The notes below the pieces were generated by a model that made no database searches, was not told the origin of the DNA, and was given only the letters and a program-made list of their open reading frames with translations. A program made the translations under genes and the position numbers. From Beta vulgaris subsp. vulgaris (taxonomy: Eukaryota; Streptophyta; Magnoliopsida; Caryophyllales; Amaranthaceae): a DNA stretch of 64,000 bases. This document shows positions 1 to 10,625 of this stretch, piece by piece. Position 1 is the first letter of the stretch. The number at the start of each line of letters is the position of its first letter. The stretch is from contig NC_079202.1 in NCBI RefSeq assembly GCF_026745355.1, positions 53,238,709-53,302,708 of the forward strand, given 5' to 3'.

Positions 1-21
1 TAATGTGATAAATACTACGTA

Positions 22-899
22 TTTATCACCATGTACTCTTGATAAAAAAAAAATTGTAACGTATATCCTCGCAAGTTTTCAAATTCTCATCAAAAAATAC
101 ATCAACTTACCCTTAATGACTAACGTCATTAATATCTGTTAGTCATTAACTCCTAATCTCATCCTAACCCTAATTAACTAACCTAAATCGAAGTCAAATC
201 CTAACCCTAACCATAACCACCCAAGCCTCCCCAGGCCACTCCCTCACCCTTTACCCCTAGCCACCCCTACCCCAGTCCGCAACACCCCAAAACCCCCCCC
301 TCCAGACCCGCAACCCCCTCCTCCCCCTTCACACTCTTTTCCCGAAAATTCAAGGGGGGTATGGGCTACGGGGGTGGGGGAGGGGGCACAAGGGTGCGGG
401 AGTGGTGGGGGAAGAGGGAGGGGTGAGGGAGTTGCTTTGGTCGTCGGATTTTCGGCCAATCAGTGGAAATCTCGTTGGTGATGCTTTGGCTGCAGGGCTA
501 CGGGGAGGGGGAGGGGGAGGGGGAGGGAAATGGGGTGGGGTGGGGACGAGGGGGTGCGGTAGTGGAGGAAGTGGGGGGAGAGATAGGGGTTGTGGTCTAG
601 TGGAGGGTGGTGGGGTAGTAGGGGAAAGGGTAAGCGTTGGGGGAGGGTTGGTGGTTAGGGTTGGGGTTGGGGTACTAGATTAAGGGATTAGGGTTAGGAT
701 TTGGCTTAAGTTTAGGTTAGTTAATTACTTAATTAGAGTTGGGGAGAGATTATGGGTTAATGACTAACAGAAGTCTAACACCATTAGTCAAAAGGGTAGT
801 TTGATGTATTTTTTGAAAGTGGAGGGTATATGATAAATTTGAAAATATATGCAAGGGTATACGGTGTAAAAAAAATTCAGGAGTATATGGGGAAAAATC
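22..899. mobile_element. Foldback element A with about 200-bp inverted arms
   Basis: The arm at about 33-225 is the inverted counterpart of about 672-897: both contain AAAAAATACATCAA, TGTTAGTCATTAAC, TAACTAACCTAAA and AAATCCTAACCCTAA in matching order when one is reverse-complemented. Between the arms the plus strand is C-rich up to about 350 and G-rich from about 350 to 670. No transposase is visible, so it is non-autonomous. Long inverted arms suggest a Mutator-like (MULE) foldback. Outer ends are uncertain by about 10 bases and I could not assign a target duplication. Confidence 0.75.
500..562 (+). repeat. G-tract run with quadruplex potential in element A
   Basis: Runs of four or five G separated by single A residues recur at 500-527 and continue as GGGG tracts to about 560. 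This satisfies the usual four-tract G-quadruplex rule on the plus strand. It lies in the G-rich half of foldback element A, so it probably came with the element. Confidence 0.6.
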
Positions 900-2188
900 G
901 TAAAAATATTGTGTAGTCTCTACCCTAACATACTGGATTCATTTTTTGAAATGAAATTTCATCAATTTGAGTGTCTGATCACATTTTTTCACCAATATAT
1001 AAGAAAAAACTCTATCAATGCAATATTTTGTTAGAATTGTTTCAAATGTATGGTTGAATAATCAAATATTTGAAAACGTATGTATATGCCATGAAAGTTA
1101 GTATTTGTCAAAGATAAGCCTTGATGATCGTGTGAAGTGAAAACGAGTTTAGCTTTTTTTTTGGACAATAGGAGTATATTACATTTTAATTTCAATTTTT
1201 TGAATAGTATTAGTTGTCACATCTTAAAATCTAATGCGCTATCTTAATGATAAAAAAGATCTCGTTAAATAAAACAAACTTTCTCAATAAAATATGGTTT
1301 CTCGATAAACTTACTAAGATGGTTTCATGAAAGATTTTAACTTTTTTCTCGATAAAATTCGTCCACTAGTCTCTAGCTTAATCACAAATATTACACTTAT
1401 CTTCTACACCCTTTGCTCCTCAAACATATTTACGATAACACCATCCACTTGTATTCACAATCTTCCACTTTTTATATAGTAAAACTCATATTACTAATAG
1501 TAAATAGTTTGAATTCTATTATCTTGCACCTTACCAATGAAATTACATATATTTGTTAGCCAAATATCCTATATATTCAACGATTTTAAGTTTTAACTTT
1601 AGACAAAATTCTTGTTGTATATGCTATCGCTCTTTCTGATTTTCTTTTTAAAATATATGACCTTATTATTATTAAACAACTAGCTCGTGTATTGTTTTTT
1701 AAAAATCTCAAACTTTTGAAATTCATATCTAAAAACAAATCTACAATGAAGATAATTTTATTTAAATTAGAACATGTATCTATTTGATTGTAACAATAAA
1801 AGCATGGAGCACACATGTATCCAAATGATTGTGACAAATGAAGTAGTAAATTTACTAAAATAGAGAGTTTCATATATTACTTTAATTGATTAAAAAATGA
1901 CCTCAAGAAATTAAACAAATTATAATTATATTATGAAAGCTTTAACTCTCTCATGTTGGGTATATGCTATTGGAGAAGACAAGATAATCCAGTGACATCA
2001 TGGCGTTAGTATAAAAGTGGCCATTTTTTAGATTCGACGCCTGACGAAATATTGTTCCAAAGAATCTGCTTCGAATCTCCTAACTTAAAATTTTATTTAC
2101 TTCATTTTGCTGTTTTAATATTTGGTCAAGGTCATAGTTTGCCTTATGCGGAGCAAATTTAAAGGAATAAGTAGTGATATTATTTTTT
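900..2188. other. AT-rich intergenic, no gene seen
   Basis: AT-rich sequence with stop codons in all frames. The only longer open frame (1586-1873, minus) has low-complexity AT-driven composition and no recognisable domain. I see no confident repeat or gene. Confidence 0.5.
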
Positions 2189-2374
2189 GGGAAAAGCTAA
2201 ATGCAGCCCTTAGGGCTGCATATAAGAACCTATAAGTGGAAATTATTTTGTAAAACAAGCATTAATGACCTTGATAAATGCATGCTTTTTGTCATAAATA
2301 ACCAACTTTATACTAGTTTAGGAAAGGTATTTAATGCTTATATGCAGCCCTAAGGGCTGCATTTAGCATTACCC
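2189..2374. mobile_element. 186-bp palindromic-end MITE
   Basis: The two ends are inverted repeats of about 37 bp: the left reads GGGAAAAGCTAAATGCAGCC and the right, reverse-complemented, reads GGGTAATGCTAAATGCAGCC. Each end also contains its own palindrome, GCAGCCCTTAGGGCTGC. Runs of T flank both sides (2183-2188 and from 2375) and may hide a target duplication. It has no coding capacity; the superfamily is not assigned. Confidence 0.8.
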
Positions 2375-3056
2375 TTTTTTTTTAGTGGTATTTTTTCCTT
2401 CCTATACCAAGTTTATTCTCTTTCAAGGGTCCCCCAACAAGCTCACTTTTTCTTATCTTTTTCTTTTGGTTTACTTGACTATTGCAACATATTTGCTCAT
2501 GAACTATGACGTTGATATATACCTCAATAAATTGGAGCATATCTTATGATCGATTTGATAATCAGTTGCGGATATAGAATATGTATTAAGTGGGGTCGAA
2601 ATAAAATAAAAATAAAAATAGTGGATTCAAATTATCAATTTTACATGAAAATTTCCAAATTTTCTCAAATATAAGGAAAAATTTCAAATTTAAGTGAGGT
2701 CAATTGATTCGACTAAAGCAAATATATGTCTGCCTCGGTTGGTAATCATTCATAATTTTTTGGTAAAAAAACAATAATTATAGTAATAATATGTAAGTTT
2801 GTAGAAAAATTAACAATGGTTTATAGGCTCCAATTATGTTTTGAAATTTCTATTATTGTCATACCATATTTAAAGTGTTAAAGTATGGTAATAAGAATTT
2901 ATAAAGCTATTTGATAATTAAAGTTATTTTAACAGCTAGCGTCTAACATTCAATCTCTATTCAAAAAACACGATCACTAACAACTACATATAGCAACTAT
3001 TACTAACAATTTTAGATAAGAAATAAATACTTGCAGATGTAAAGCAATTCTCTATG
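2375..3056. other. AT-rich intergenic, no gene seen
   Basis: No open frame with a recognisable domain and no clear repeat boundaries were found. Confidence 0.5.
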
Positions 3057-3530
3057 TCTATACAAATATATTAAAAGGCGTGCGTGACAATGTATATACA
3101 CCACGTGGCACCCCTGTTACTCTAGTAGAATTGTCCAATGTATATATAAGTCATGTTAATTAACAAAAATAAAATTAACTTGCAACAAGATTGTCATACA
3201 AATATATTAAAAGGCGTGCGTGACAATGTATATACACCACGTGGCACCCCTGTTACTCTAGTAGAATTGTCCAATGTATATATAAGTCATGTTAATTAAC
3301 AAAAATAAAATTAACTTGCAACAAGATTTGAACTCATGACTTAATGCTATTATACATGACACAATTACCATCTCAACCAACTTTTAATCATGCTTTAAGT
3401 GTCCACATTATTATATGTATACCTTTTAAATGTTGAGTTTTCCTTAATATATTTTAAGTGGAATAGAAAAATGTGTTTCAAGTTCGGAAAACAATACCAA
3501 CCCAGGGTAACGCTTGGGCCCAAATACTAG
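3057..3530 (+). mobile_element. Helitron-like non-autonomous copy 1
   Basis: It starts TCTATACAAATATATTAAAA and ends in CTAG (3527-3530) followed by T. A short hairpin (CCCAGG...TTGGG, about 3501-3518) lies just upstream of CTAG. A 5' TC and a 3' hairpin plus CTRR fit the Helitron family. There are no inverted terminal repeats and no coding capacity. The 5' third is a perfect 136-bp tandem duplication. Confidence 0.65.
3061..3328 (+). repeat. Perfect tandem duplication, 136-bp period
   Basis: The segment starting TACAAATATATTAAAAGGCG at 3061 recurs at 3197 and stays identical through TGCAACAAGATT (3181-3192 and 3317-3328), so about 132 of 136 bases are the same. It duplicates the 5' part of Helitron-like copy 1, including its CCACGTGG box (3101-3108 and 3237-3244). 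The lack of divergence implies a recent event. Confidence 0.9.
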
Positions 3531-3794
3531 TAAATATATTAAAATGCGTGCATAAACAAGAAACTGTGCCACGTGGCGCTTTCCCTACGGAGTTTTAGTT
3601 CATGTAGTCCATGTACAATAAAAAAAATTAGATATTACGTAGTATAGGGTTTGATCCCGAGACCTCAAGTACATATACTAAAGTCTTAACCACTATACTA
3701 AGTTGTATTTAATGTTATTATCGAATCATAAAGTATTATATTAATAAATGAATTTTTTTGCTTACCCGGAGCATAGCCCGGGCCTAATAACTAG
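3531..3794 (+). mobile_element. Helitron-like copy 2, abutting copy 1
   Basis: It begins directly after the CTAG of copy 1 with the family motif AAATATATTAAAA and carries a CCACGTGG box at 3569-3576. It ends with a stronger hairpin (CCCGG...CCGGG, about 3765-3782) and CTAG at 3791-3794, followed by T. An inverted relative at 4988-5243 aligns along its whole length, which supports these boundaries. Confidence 0.65.
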
Positions 3795-4688
3795 TAAATA
3801 TATTAAAAGTTGTGCTTGACAACGTCTATGCGCCACGTGGTATCCTGTGTCTTAACCAACAATAAGCTCAAGTAGGGATTTTCAAAGATTTACCATCTAA
3901 TCTAACATCTTTTAATGATTCATGTTCCGACAAAGTTATAGATACGTGATGTAAATAGTAATGTGGCAGTTAATGCCTATTTCTAGCCATAAAGTTTATT
4001 TTCTCATTTGATTTTTTTTTGCAGTCATCCCCTTGCCCCATCTCTTCCTTTCGAAATTCACCATGATCGTTAAAGTCATCTACTTCGTAACTAATGGGGT
4101 AGTGTTACAAATTATTCTTGATGTTAATCAAATCTTATTGATGTTGTTCGAGAATACGAATCACGAGATGAAGTTCAAATAAACAAGTGACCTATCAATA
4201 AGAATTAAGATACATACACCACTACACCAAGTGATATATGGTGTAATCATTTTAGAATTAAATTATTAATAGATGAAAAATATAAATATTTGGGACATAG
4301 GCTATGTTTAGTTCACCTGGAATTTTCTAATCTGAACTTATCTAATCTGACCTGGTCTGAACTTATTTTTTCTGATCTGATTTGATCTGAACTGATCTGA
4401 TCTGAACTGATCTGATCTGATTACAAGATTTTATCTTTTAGATTTTTCTCAATATATAAGAAAAAATATAGTCATGTGGGAACTTGTTTGATTCGTCTCA
4501 ATGAGTACTTTATTAATATTCAATTATTATAATTTTTACTAATATTTAATAAAAGATATTTAATAGTAATAATGATTTTTGAATCTGATCTGATCTAATT
4601 TGAACTTATTTTTTCTGATCTGGTTATATCTGAAATAAGCAAAAATAAGGTAAATTGAACATAGCGATAATCTGGACCTAAAAACTAG
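3795..4688 (+). mobile_element. Helitron-like copy 3, disrupted by a MITE
   Basis: It starts TAAATATATTAAAAGTTGTG immediately after copy 2 and carries CCACGTGG at 3833-3840. A plausible 3' end is GGACCTAAAAACTAG at 4674-4688, which resembles the GGGCCTAATAACTAG end of copy 2. The expected terminal hairpin is missing because a MITE (4300-4676) sits there. The 3' assignment is an inference. Confidence 0.45.
4300..4676. mobile_element. CTGATCTGAT-rich MITE
   Basis: The ends are imperfect inverted repeats: GCTATGTTTAGTTCACC on the left and GCTATGTTCAATTTACC on the right, reverse-complemented. The subterminal regions are built from repeated TGATCTGATCTGAACT units. A possible 3-bp target duplication ATA flanks it (4297-4299 and 4677-4679), which would fit a PIF/Harbinger-like MITE. 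No ORF. Confidence 0.6.
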
Positions 4689-4987
4689 TTAACAATAAAA
4701 AGTTGATAGACATTGCTAAATTTAATTTGACATCTGAAGGTAGAAGGAAATCATGAATAAGCTAAGGAATAAACCAAATGATGTTCTAATATACATACAT
4801 GCATGACATAGTTTCACAGCAAAGCATGCATGCTTGGAAAGCCATGACGACTCATCATCATCACTATAATGATCATGTTTATTCTATAGATATCTTGCAC
4901 ATTGTCGCACGCCATATGTTACAAATAATTAGCATGATTGATATAATATTGATTATTGAGCATCATACTCTATTATAGTAGTATAAT

Positions 4988-5243
4988 TAATTATTGGGTC
5001 CGGATTGTTTTCCAGGTAAGAAAACTTTTCATTTATCGATATTGTACTTTAAATTGATAACACTAAGTACAACTTGGTCTAATGGTTAAAACTTTAGCAT
5101 ATGAACTTGAGGTTACGGGAGTAATATGCAATTTCTAAATTTTTTTATTGTACATGGATTACATAAACTAAAACTCCCTAGGGAGTGCGCCACGTGGCAC
5201 AGTTTCTTGTTTAATTAGGAATGCCTTTTAATATATTTACCAA
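4988..5243 (-). mobile_element. Inverted Helitron-like copy
   Basis: Its reverse complement matches copy 2 from AAATATATTAAAAGG through AACAAGAAACTGTGCCACGT and AGTTTTAGTT to CTTACCTGG. It carries CCACGTGG at 5190-5197. The 3' terminus is eroded: ATTAAT stands where copy 2 has ACTAGT. Confidence 0.65.
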
Positions 5244-5613
5244 TATTTTGATCCAATTGACGTTATAACATGTTAAGTTGTTAAAAAAATTCTAAAGAAC
5301 TAGGGATAAAAATAACAATTTCAATGAAATTTGGGTAAGAGAATGTTATTAATTACTTAATAAAAAGGTTAAAGATAAAAAAAAGTTATCTACAGTTATA
5401 TATAATTATAAGACCTTATTATGTTTTACTTAGAAACATTAAGCATTAAAATTTCAATGGATTAGTGCGTGGTAAAACTCTCACATTTCATTTCAAAGGA
5501 CATGTGTTCAAATCCTAATAACTACACCTAGCTTCTTAACGTTTTCTTTATTGAGATTATTATAATTCTACTCCGGCAAACAAAATTCAATCCAGAAAAT
5601 GCAACAACAACAA

Positions 5614-6051
5614 CTATTGAAGAGAAGTAGGATTATCTGAATTTGAAATGAAATAAGGATTCAGAATACCTTCATTGTTAGATTGTTGCTGTCCAACATC
5701 AGATTTACCACCAGTATCTACAGATCCTTCAATCGCCATCATAGAGTTTCAAGATCAAGCTTAAGATTAATTGCAAGAAATTTCACAATTCTGAACAAAA
5801 ATTAGTCAGAATTGATGAACCTCAATCTCAAATGTGAGACTAAGCTCTGATACCATATAGATTATAGAGAGAGAAATTATGAGAATAGAAGAGAACATAA
5901 AATTCTCATTTACTTAATGAAAATATACTGAGAGAAAGAGCTGAAAACAACTTATATACAACTTATTCTAACAACCTTCTAGTCGCCTTTATAACAAACT
6001 TTTACTAACTAAAACTATTAATTATAATAAAATAAATTAACTCTTATAACA
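5614..6051 (-). mobile_element. Truncated Ty1/copia remnant: LTR, PBS, start of gag
   Basis: Read on the minus strand, an LTR of about 195 bp starts TGTTATAAGAG at 6051 and ends near 5857. It is followed by a primer-binding site TGGTATCAGAGC (5855-5844) complementary to initiator tRNA-Met. A gag-like frame opens with ATG at 5739 and reads 41 codons to a TAG at 5616-5614. It contains NPYFISNSDNPTSLQ, which resembles the N-terminal motif of copia gag proteins. Nothing of pol remains, so the element is a 5' fragment. Confidence 0.75.
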
Positions 6052-7545
6052 AGTTTTGATAATGCAGTGCCTATTGCAATATTTATAACTAATTGGGAAA
6101 GCTAGACTGATATATGTTGATCAATTTGTCATGTTCCGTGTTTGCCATTTCATATAGGATTAATTTCCTCTTGCAAAAAAATATTAGGAGCTACATGTTA
6201 TTCTTTTTAAAAAAAATCAAAGAGAACCTATCCTTCCATAGAGAATTATTTTGGCAAATTTTTTCCTCTAGAATTTATGTAAGAAGGTTTCAAAGTGAGC
6301 AAAATTGGGCCTAATCGTGTAGAAAGTATAACAATCGTTCATTATCAAAAGGATAACATACAAGGGAACCGAACAAAAAGATGTTCATATTTAACATTGA
6401 GATAATTATTAGTAGGTTTCCACTTGTAACAAGAAATCCGTTATTATGAAACAATTGTCATACATTTTTTTGGAGGATGGATACCTAATTTTCAAGGTTA
6501 TTTGTCACAACAACTTGTCTTCAATTATGAGCTAGTCAAGTAGCAAATTCTCCCACGAAAATACATGAAGTGTAAGTCCCTACCACGTCCTGCCGCCCAC
6601 CATGCTTATACCAATAATTGACTTTATATTTAAACAAAGTAATACTCAATTTTCCATGGCTTTAATTTCTACCAAACTTAAAATTAGTCCCTCCATTCCT
6701 TATCGATGTTACTAGTTGAAAACTTGGCACTTTTTGGAGTAACATAAAATCTTATAAATACTTTCCAAAGTACAAGAAAAAAACATAATTATGTGAGGTC
6801 TTGTTTGATTTGTCTTAATTAACAATGAACTTTATATATATATATATATTTTTTTTGCTAAAGAACATCATAAGCGGGGCTTCATCTTGTAATCACAACA
6901 TCTCGTATTATAAGATTAGAATTCAAGATCATGTACACACACATATTATTCTTAATTACATCTACTATAACTTTTTGCTTGATCAAAAAAGTTTATGAAA
7001 GATCGTTGATGTTAACTATATTGAGTCTGAATTTGTTTAGTGACGTATAAAAAGGAAAATTTCCTCCAAAGTATTTAATATTTCGCCATATTTAAATCAA
7101 TCAAAGCTTACAAATCTTTCAGAATCAAAAGAATTAGGGGGATTTCCAATATTTATATTTTATTAAACACTATAATTAAGTAAATTAACAAACATCGAGA
7201 TTTAATTGACAAAAATCCATTTCATTCTTACTTGCTATTCTAACAAAAAAATTGTAATGGGTACTAACTTTAAAAGATAATGACATTTTTACTTATGATG
7301 CTTTTGAAAATTATTAGTATTAGTTTATTAGGTATGTGACTAATAGGGAAAGTTTAGTCTAAATAGGTTTTCTTCCAAAAATTCCATAGAATCTTTCCAC
7401 AAATTCCTAATTTATTTCCATAGTTTTTTTTATTTTTTATTCCGAAGCATTATACGTTATTACTATTACCTCTATTTCTAAAAGTTAATTACAGTATCAC
7501 TTTTCACACATGCACTTGCAAAACTTTGATCACTAATATCTCTAA
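6052..7545. other. AT-rich intergenic, no gene seen
   Basis: It contains a short TA microsatellite (about 6835-6850) and scattered simple sequence. Short open frames such as 6114-6314 have no recognisable domain. Confidence 0.5.
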
Positions 7546-7716
7546 GGGTCCGTTTGATTCAACTTATTTTGTCTTATAAAGTATCTTATCTTATCTGAAT
7601 TTATCTTATCTTATTTTTTATTGTCTGATCTTATCTTATCTTCTTTTTTTCTAAAGTGAGTGAAGATAAATTAACAAAACATCTTATATAATCTTATCTG
7701 ATCTGATCTTGTCTTA

Positions 7717-8771
<1,055 letters not shown>

Positions 8772-9116
8772 TTATAAGATCTTAAATAAGTTAAAATAAG
8801 TTGAACAAAACAATGGCTAAGTCTATGAGGTTGAGGTGGCAATGTAGTGACATCACTTCTCACGTTGTATCACTTAGGTCTAGAGATCAAATATCAGGAA
8901 ATTTATTTGAGGAATCCCCCTTTAACTCCCTGAAGTCTCGTTCAACTTACCTTTTTAAAAAATCTATAATTTTTTTTTTAAAAGTACGTTTGTAGACCAA
9001 TCAAACCACATGACTATATTATTTCTTACGCATAAATCACAAATAATAGTCAAATTGAATTTTGTGAATAGTAGCAGAAGTCAAGTATAACCATTAAATA
9101 AAATTAGAGACTATGC

Positions 9117-9203
9117 ATCTCAAAATAAAAATTCATTATGTAGATGCCATCTTACTTAATTAATAAAGTTTTATAAGGTGGATAGCCAAGACTTAATTGA
9201 GAT
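9117..9203 (+). repeat. Left copy of direct repeat flanking foldback element B
   Basis: It shares GATGCCATCTTACTTA, AAGTTTTATAAGGT and CCAAGACTTA in the same order with 10241-10334. The two copies immediately bracket element B. Confidence 0.75.
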
Positions 9204-10243
9204 GATTTTTTGATGGGAAGCGAATAATCCCACATTTGAGCGATCCTCCCAAAACAATCTCACCTTTCACAAATGGGAGAATAATCCCATCATTTAAGGT
9301 GTGTCTACTCAAAATGGACCATTACTTGTTGGTAACCTGCAAGGCTGCAACTGTAGGTTTTTTCTTTTCTCCTTTCTCTGCTTCTTTTTCTCCACAACAC
9401 CACCACCTAGCCACCTCACCTCTGCAGTCCCCAACTCCCCACCTACCCCTACCCCAATGAATCTCAGCCCCCACCAGCCCCTCCACACCACCCCTGCAAC
9501 TCGCACCTTGCAGCCCCACCCGCCCCAGCCCCTACACCACCCGCTCCCACCCCCACAACAACCCGATCCCCTCACCCTCCATCCCCTACAGGTAGCCATT
9601 CCTTCGTCTTTCCTCACCCCTGCAACTCGCACCTTGCAGCCCCACCCGCCCCATCCCCTACCCCACCCGCTCCCACCCCCACAACAACCCAATCCCCTCA
9701 CCCTCCATCCCCTACAGGTAGCCATTCCTTCGTCTTTCCTCACCCCCTCCACCGGAAACCCCCTTCCCCCTCGCTTCCCCCGCAAACCCCCTCCCTTGCA
9801 AACCCCCTTCCCCCGCGCTTCCCTCGCAAACCCTCTCCCCCGCCCTTCTCCGGCAAACCTCGCCGCTCACACGCTTCCACGTCAGACCCCCACCCCCTCC
9901 TCTTCTTCCTCTTTCTTCGGCCTGCTCAGGAAATCCCAATTTTTCGGAGGGAGGGGGATGAGGGCAGGGACGAAGGGGGTGAGGGGCGACGGAGAGAGGG
10001 GAGAAGGGGGTGGGCAGAGACGAAGGTTAGGGAGGGGTGACTGTTTGCCTGCGGGGGGTGGGGTTTATTGTGATTGGGGGTGGGAGGGTGTTTTTGTTTT
10101 TTTTTTAAAAAATAATATAAGGGTGGGTTATCACCTTTTGAACCACTGATTAGTAAAAAGGCCAGTTTTTAACAAATGTCCCACAAAGGTGGGACTGTTT
10201 TGGAGAGATCGGGCAAAGGTGAGATTATTCCCATCAAAAAATC
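9204..10243. mobile_element. Foldback element B (AATAATCCC family)
   Basis: Both ends start GATTTTTTGATGGGAA when the right end is reverse-complemented. The arms are about 110 bp and carry AATAATCCCACnTTT-type motifs, as in elements C and D. The plus strand is C-rich from about 9400 to 9940 and G-rich from about 9950 to 10,080. The 282-codon frame inside (9301-10149) encodes Pro/Leu/Thr/His runs and is not a gene. No transposase; probably a non-autonomous Mutator-like foldback. Confidence 0.8.
9491..9747 (+). repeat. Tandem 126-bp duplication within element B
   Basis: CCCCTGCAACTCGCACCTTG occurs at 9491 and again at 9617. The following sequence, including CTACAGGTAGCCATTCCTTC, recurs with the same 126-bp offset to about 9747. 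Confidence 0.85.
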
Positions 10244-10334
10244 CAAATAAAAAATAAAAAATCATTATAGATGCCATCTTACTTAAAGTTTTATAAGGTA
10301 GATAGATAACCAAGACTTACACGAAACTTGAGAT
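10241..10334 (+). repeat. Right copy of direct repeat flanking foldback element B
   Basis: Counterpart of 9117-9203, beginning CAAATAAAAAATAAAAAATC and ending ACTTGAGAT. It has small indels relative to the left copy. Confidence 0.75.
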
Positions 10335-10625
10335 CGAATATAATTAATCCTCTGTTTTTGACACACAAAAAACCAACAAAATCATTCTTTTAATCGCTCT
10401 AATAACTTAGGAATTTCTTTCCACCAAAAAAAAACATGAACATTTGTAATTTTTGACATTTAAAAAGACAAAGAAAAAATAAATAATAATTTGCGACTGA
10501 AAACCAACAAAAAAAACAATCCTTCCTTACTTTCAACGATCAAACCAACACAAAACACTCCTCCTTCCTCTCTCCATTCACCTGCAACTCCGTGCAACAA
10601 TAAAATTACGAAATTACCCTCATCA

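Noticed and set aside
165..225. CCCTAA-like repeats suggesting telomere
   Set aside because: Only a few irregular units within the arms of element A, mirrored at 650-710; not a telomere or interstitial array.
244..683. Pro-rich and Gly-rich ORFs on opposite strands
   Set aside because: Products of the skewed core of element A, with no domain.
9301..10149. 282-codon Pro-rich open frame and several overlapping ORFs
   Set aside because: Lies wholly inside foldback element B; composition comes from C-rich and G-rich tracts and a 126-bp duplication.
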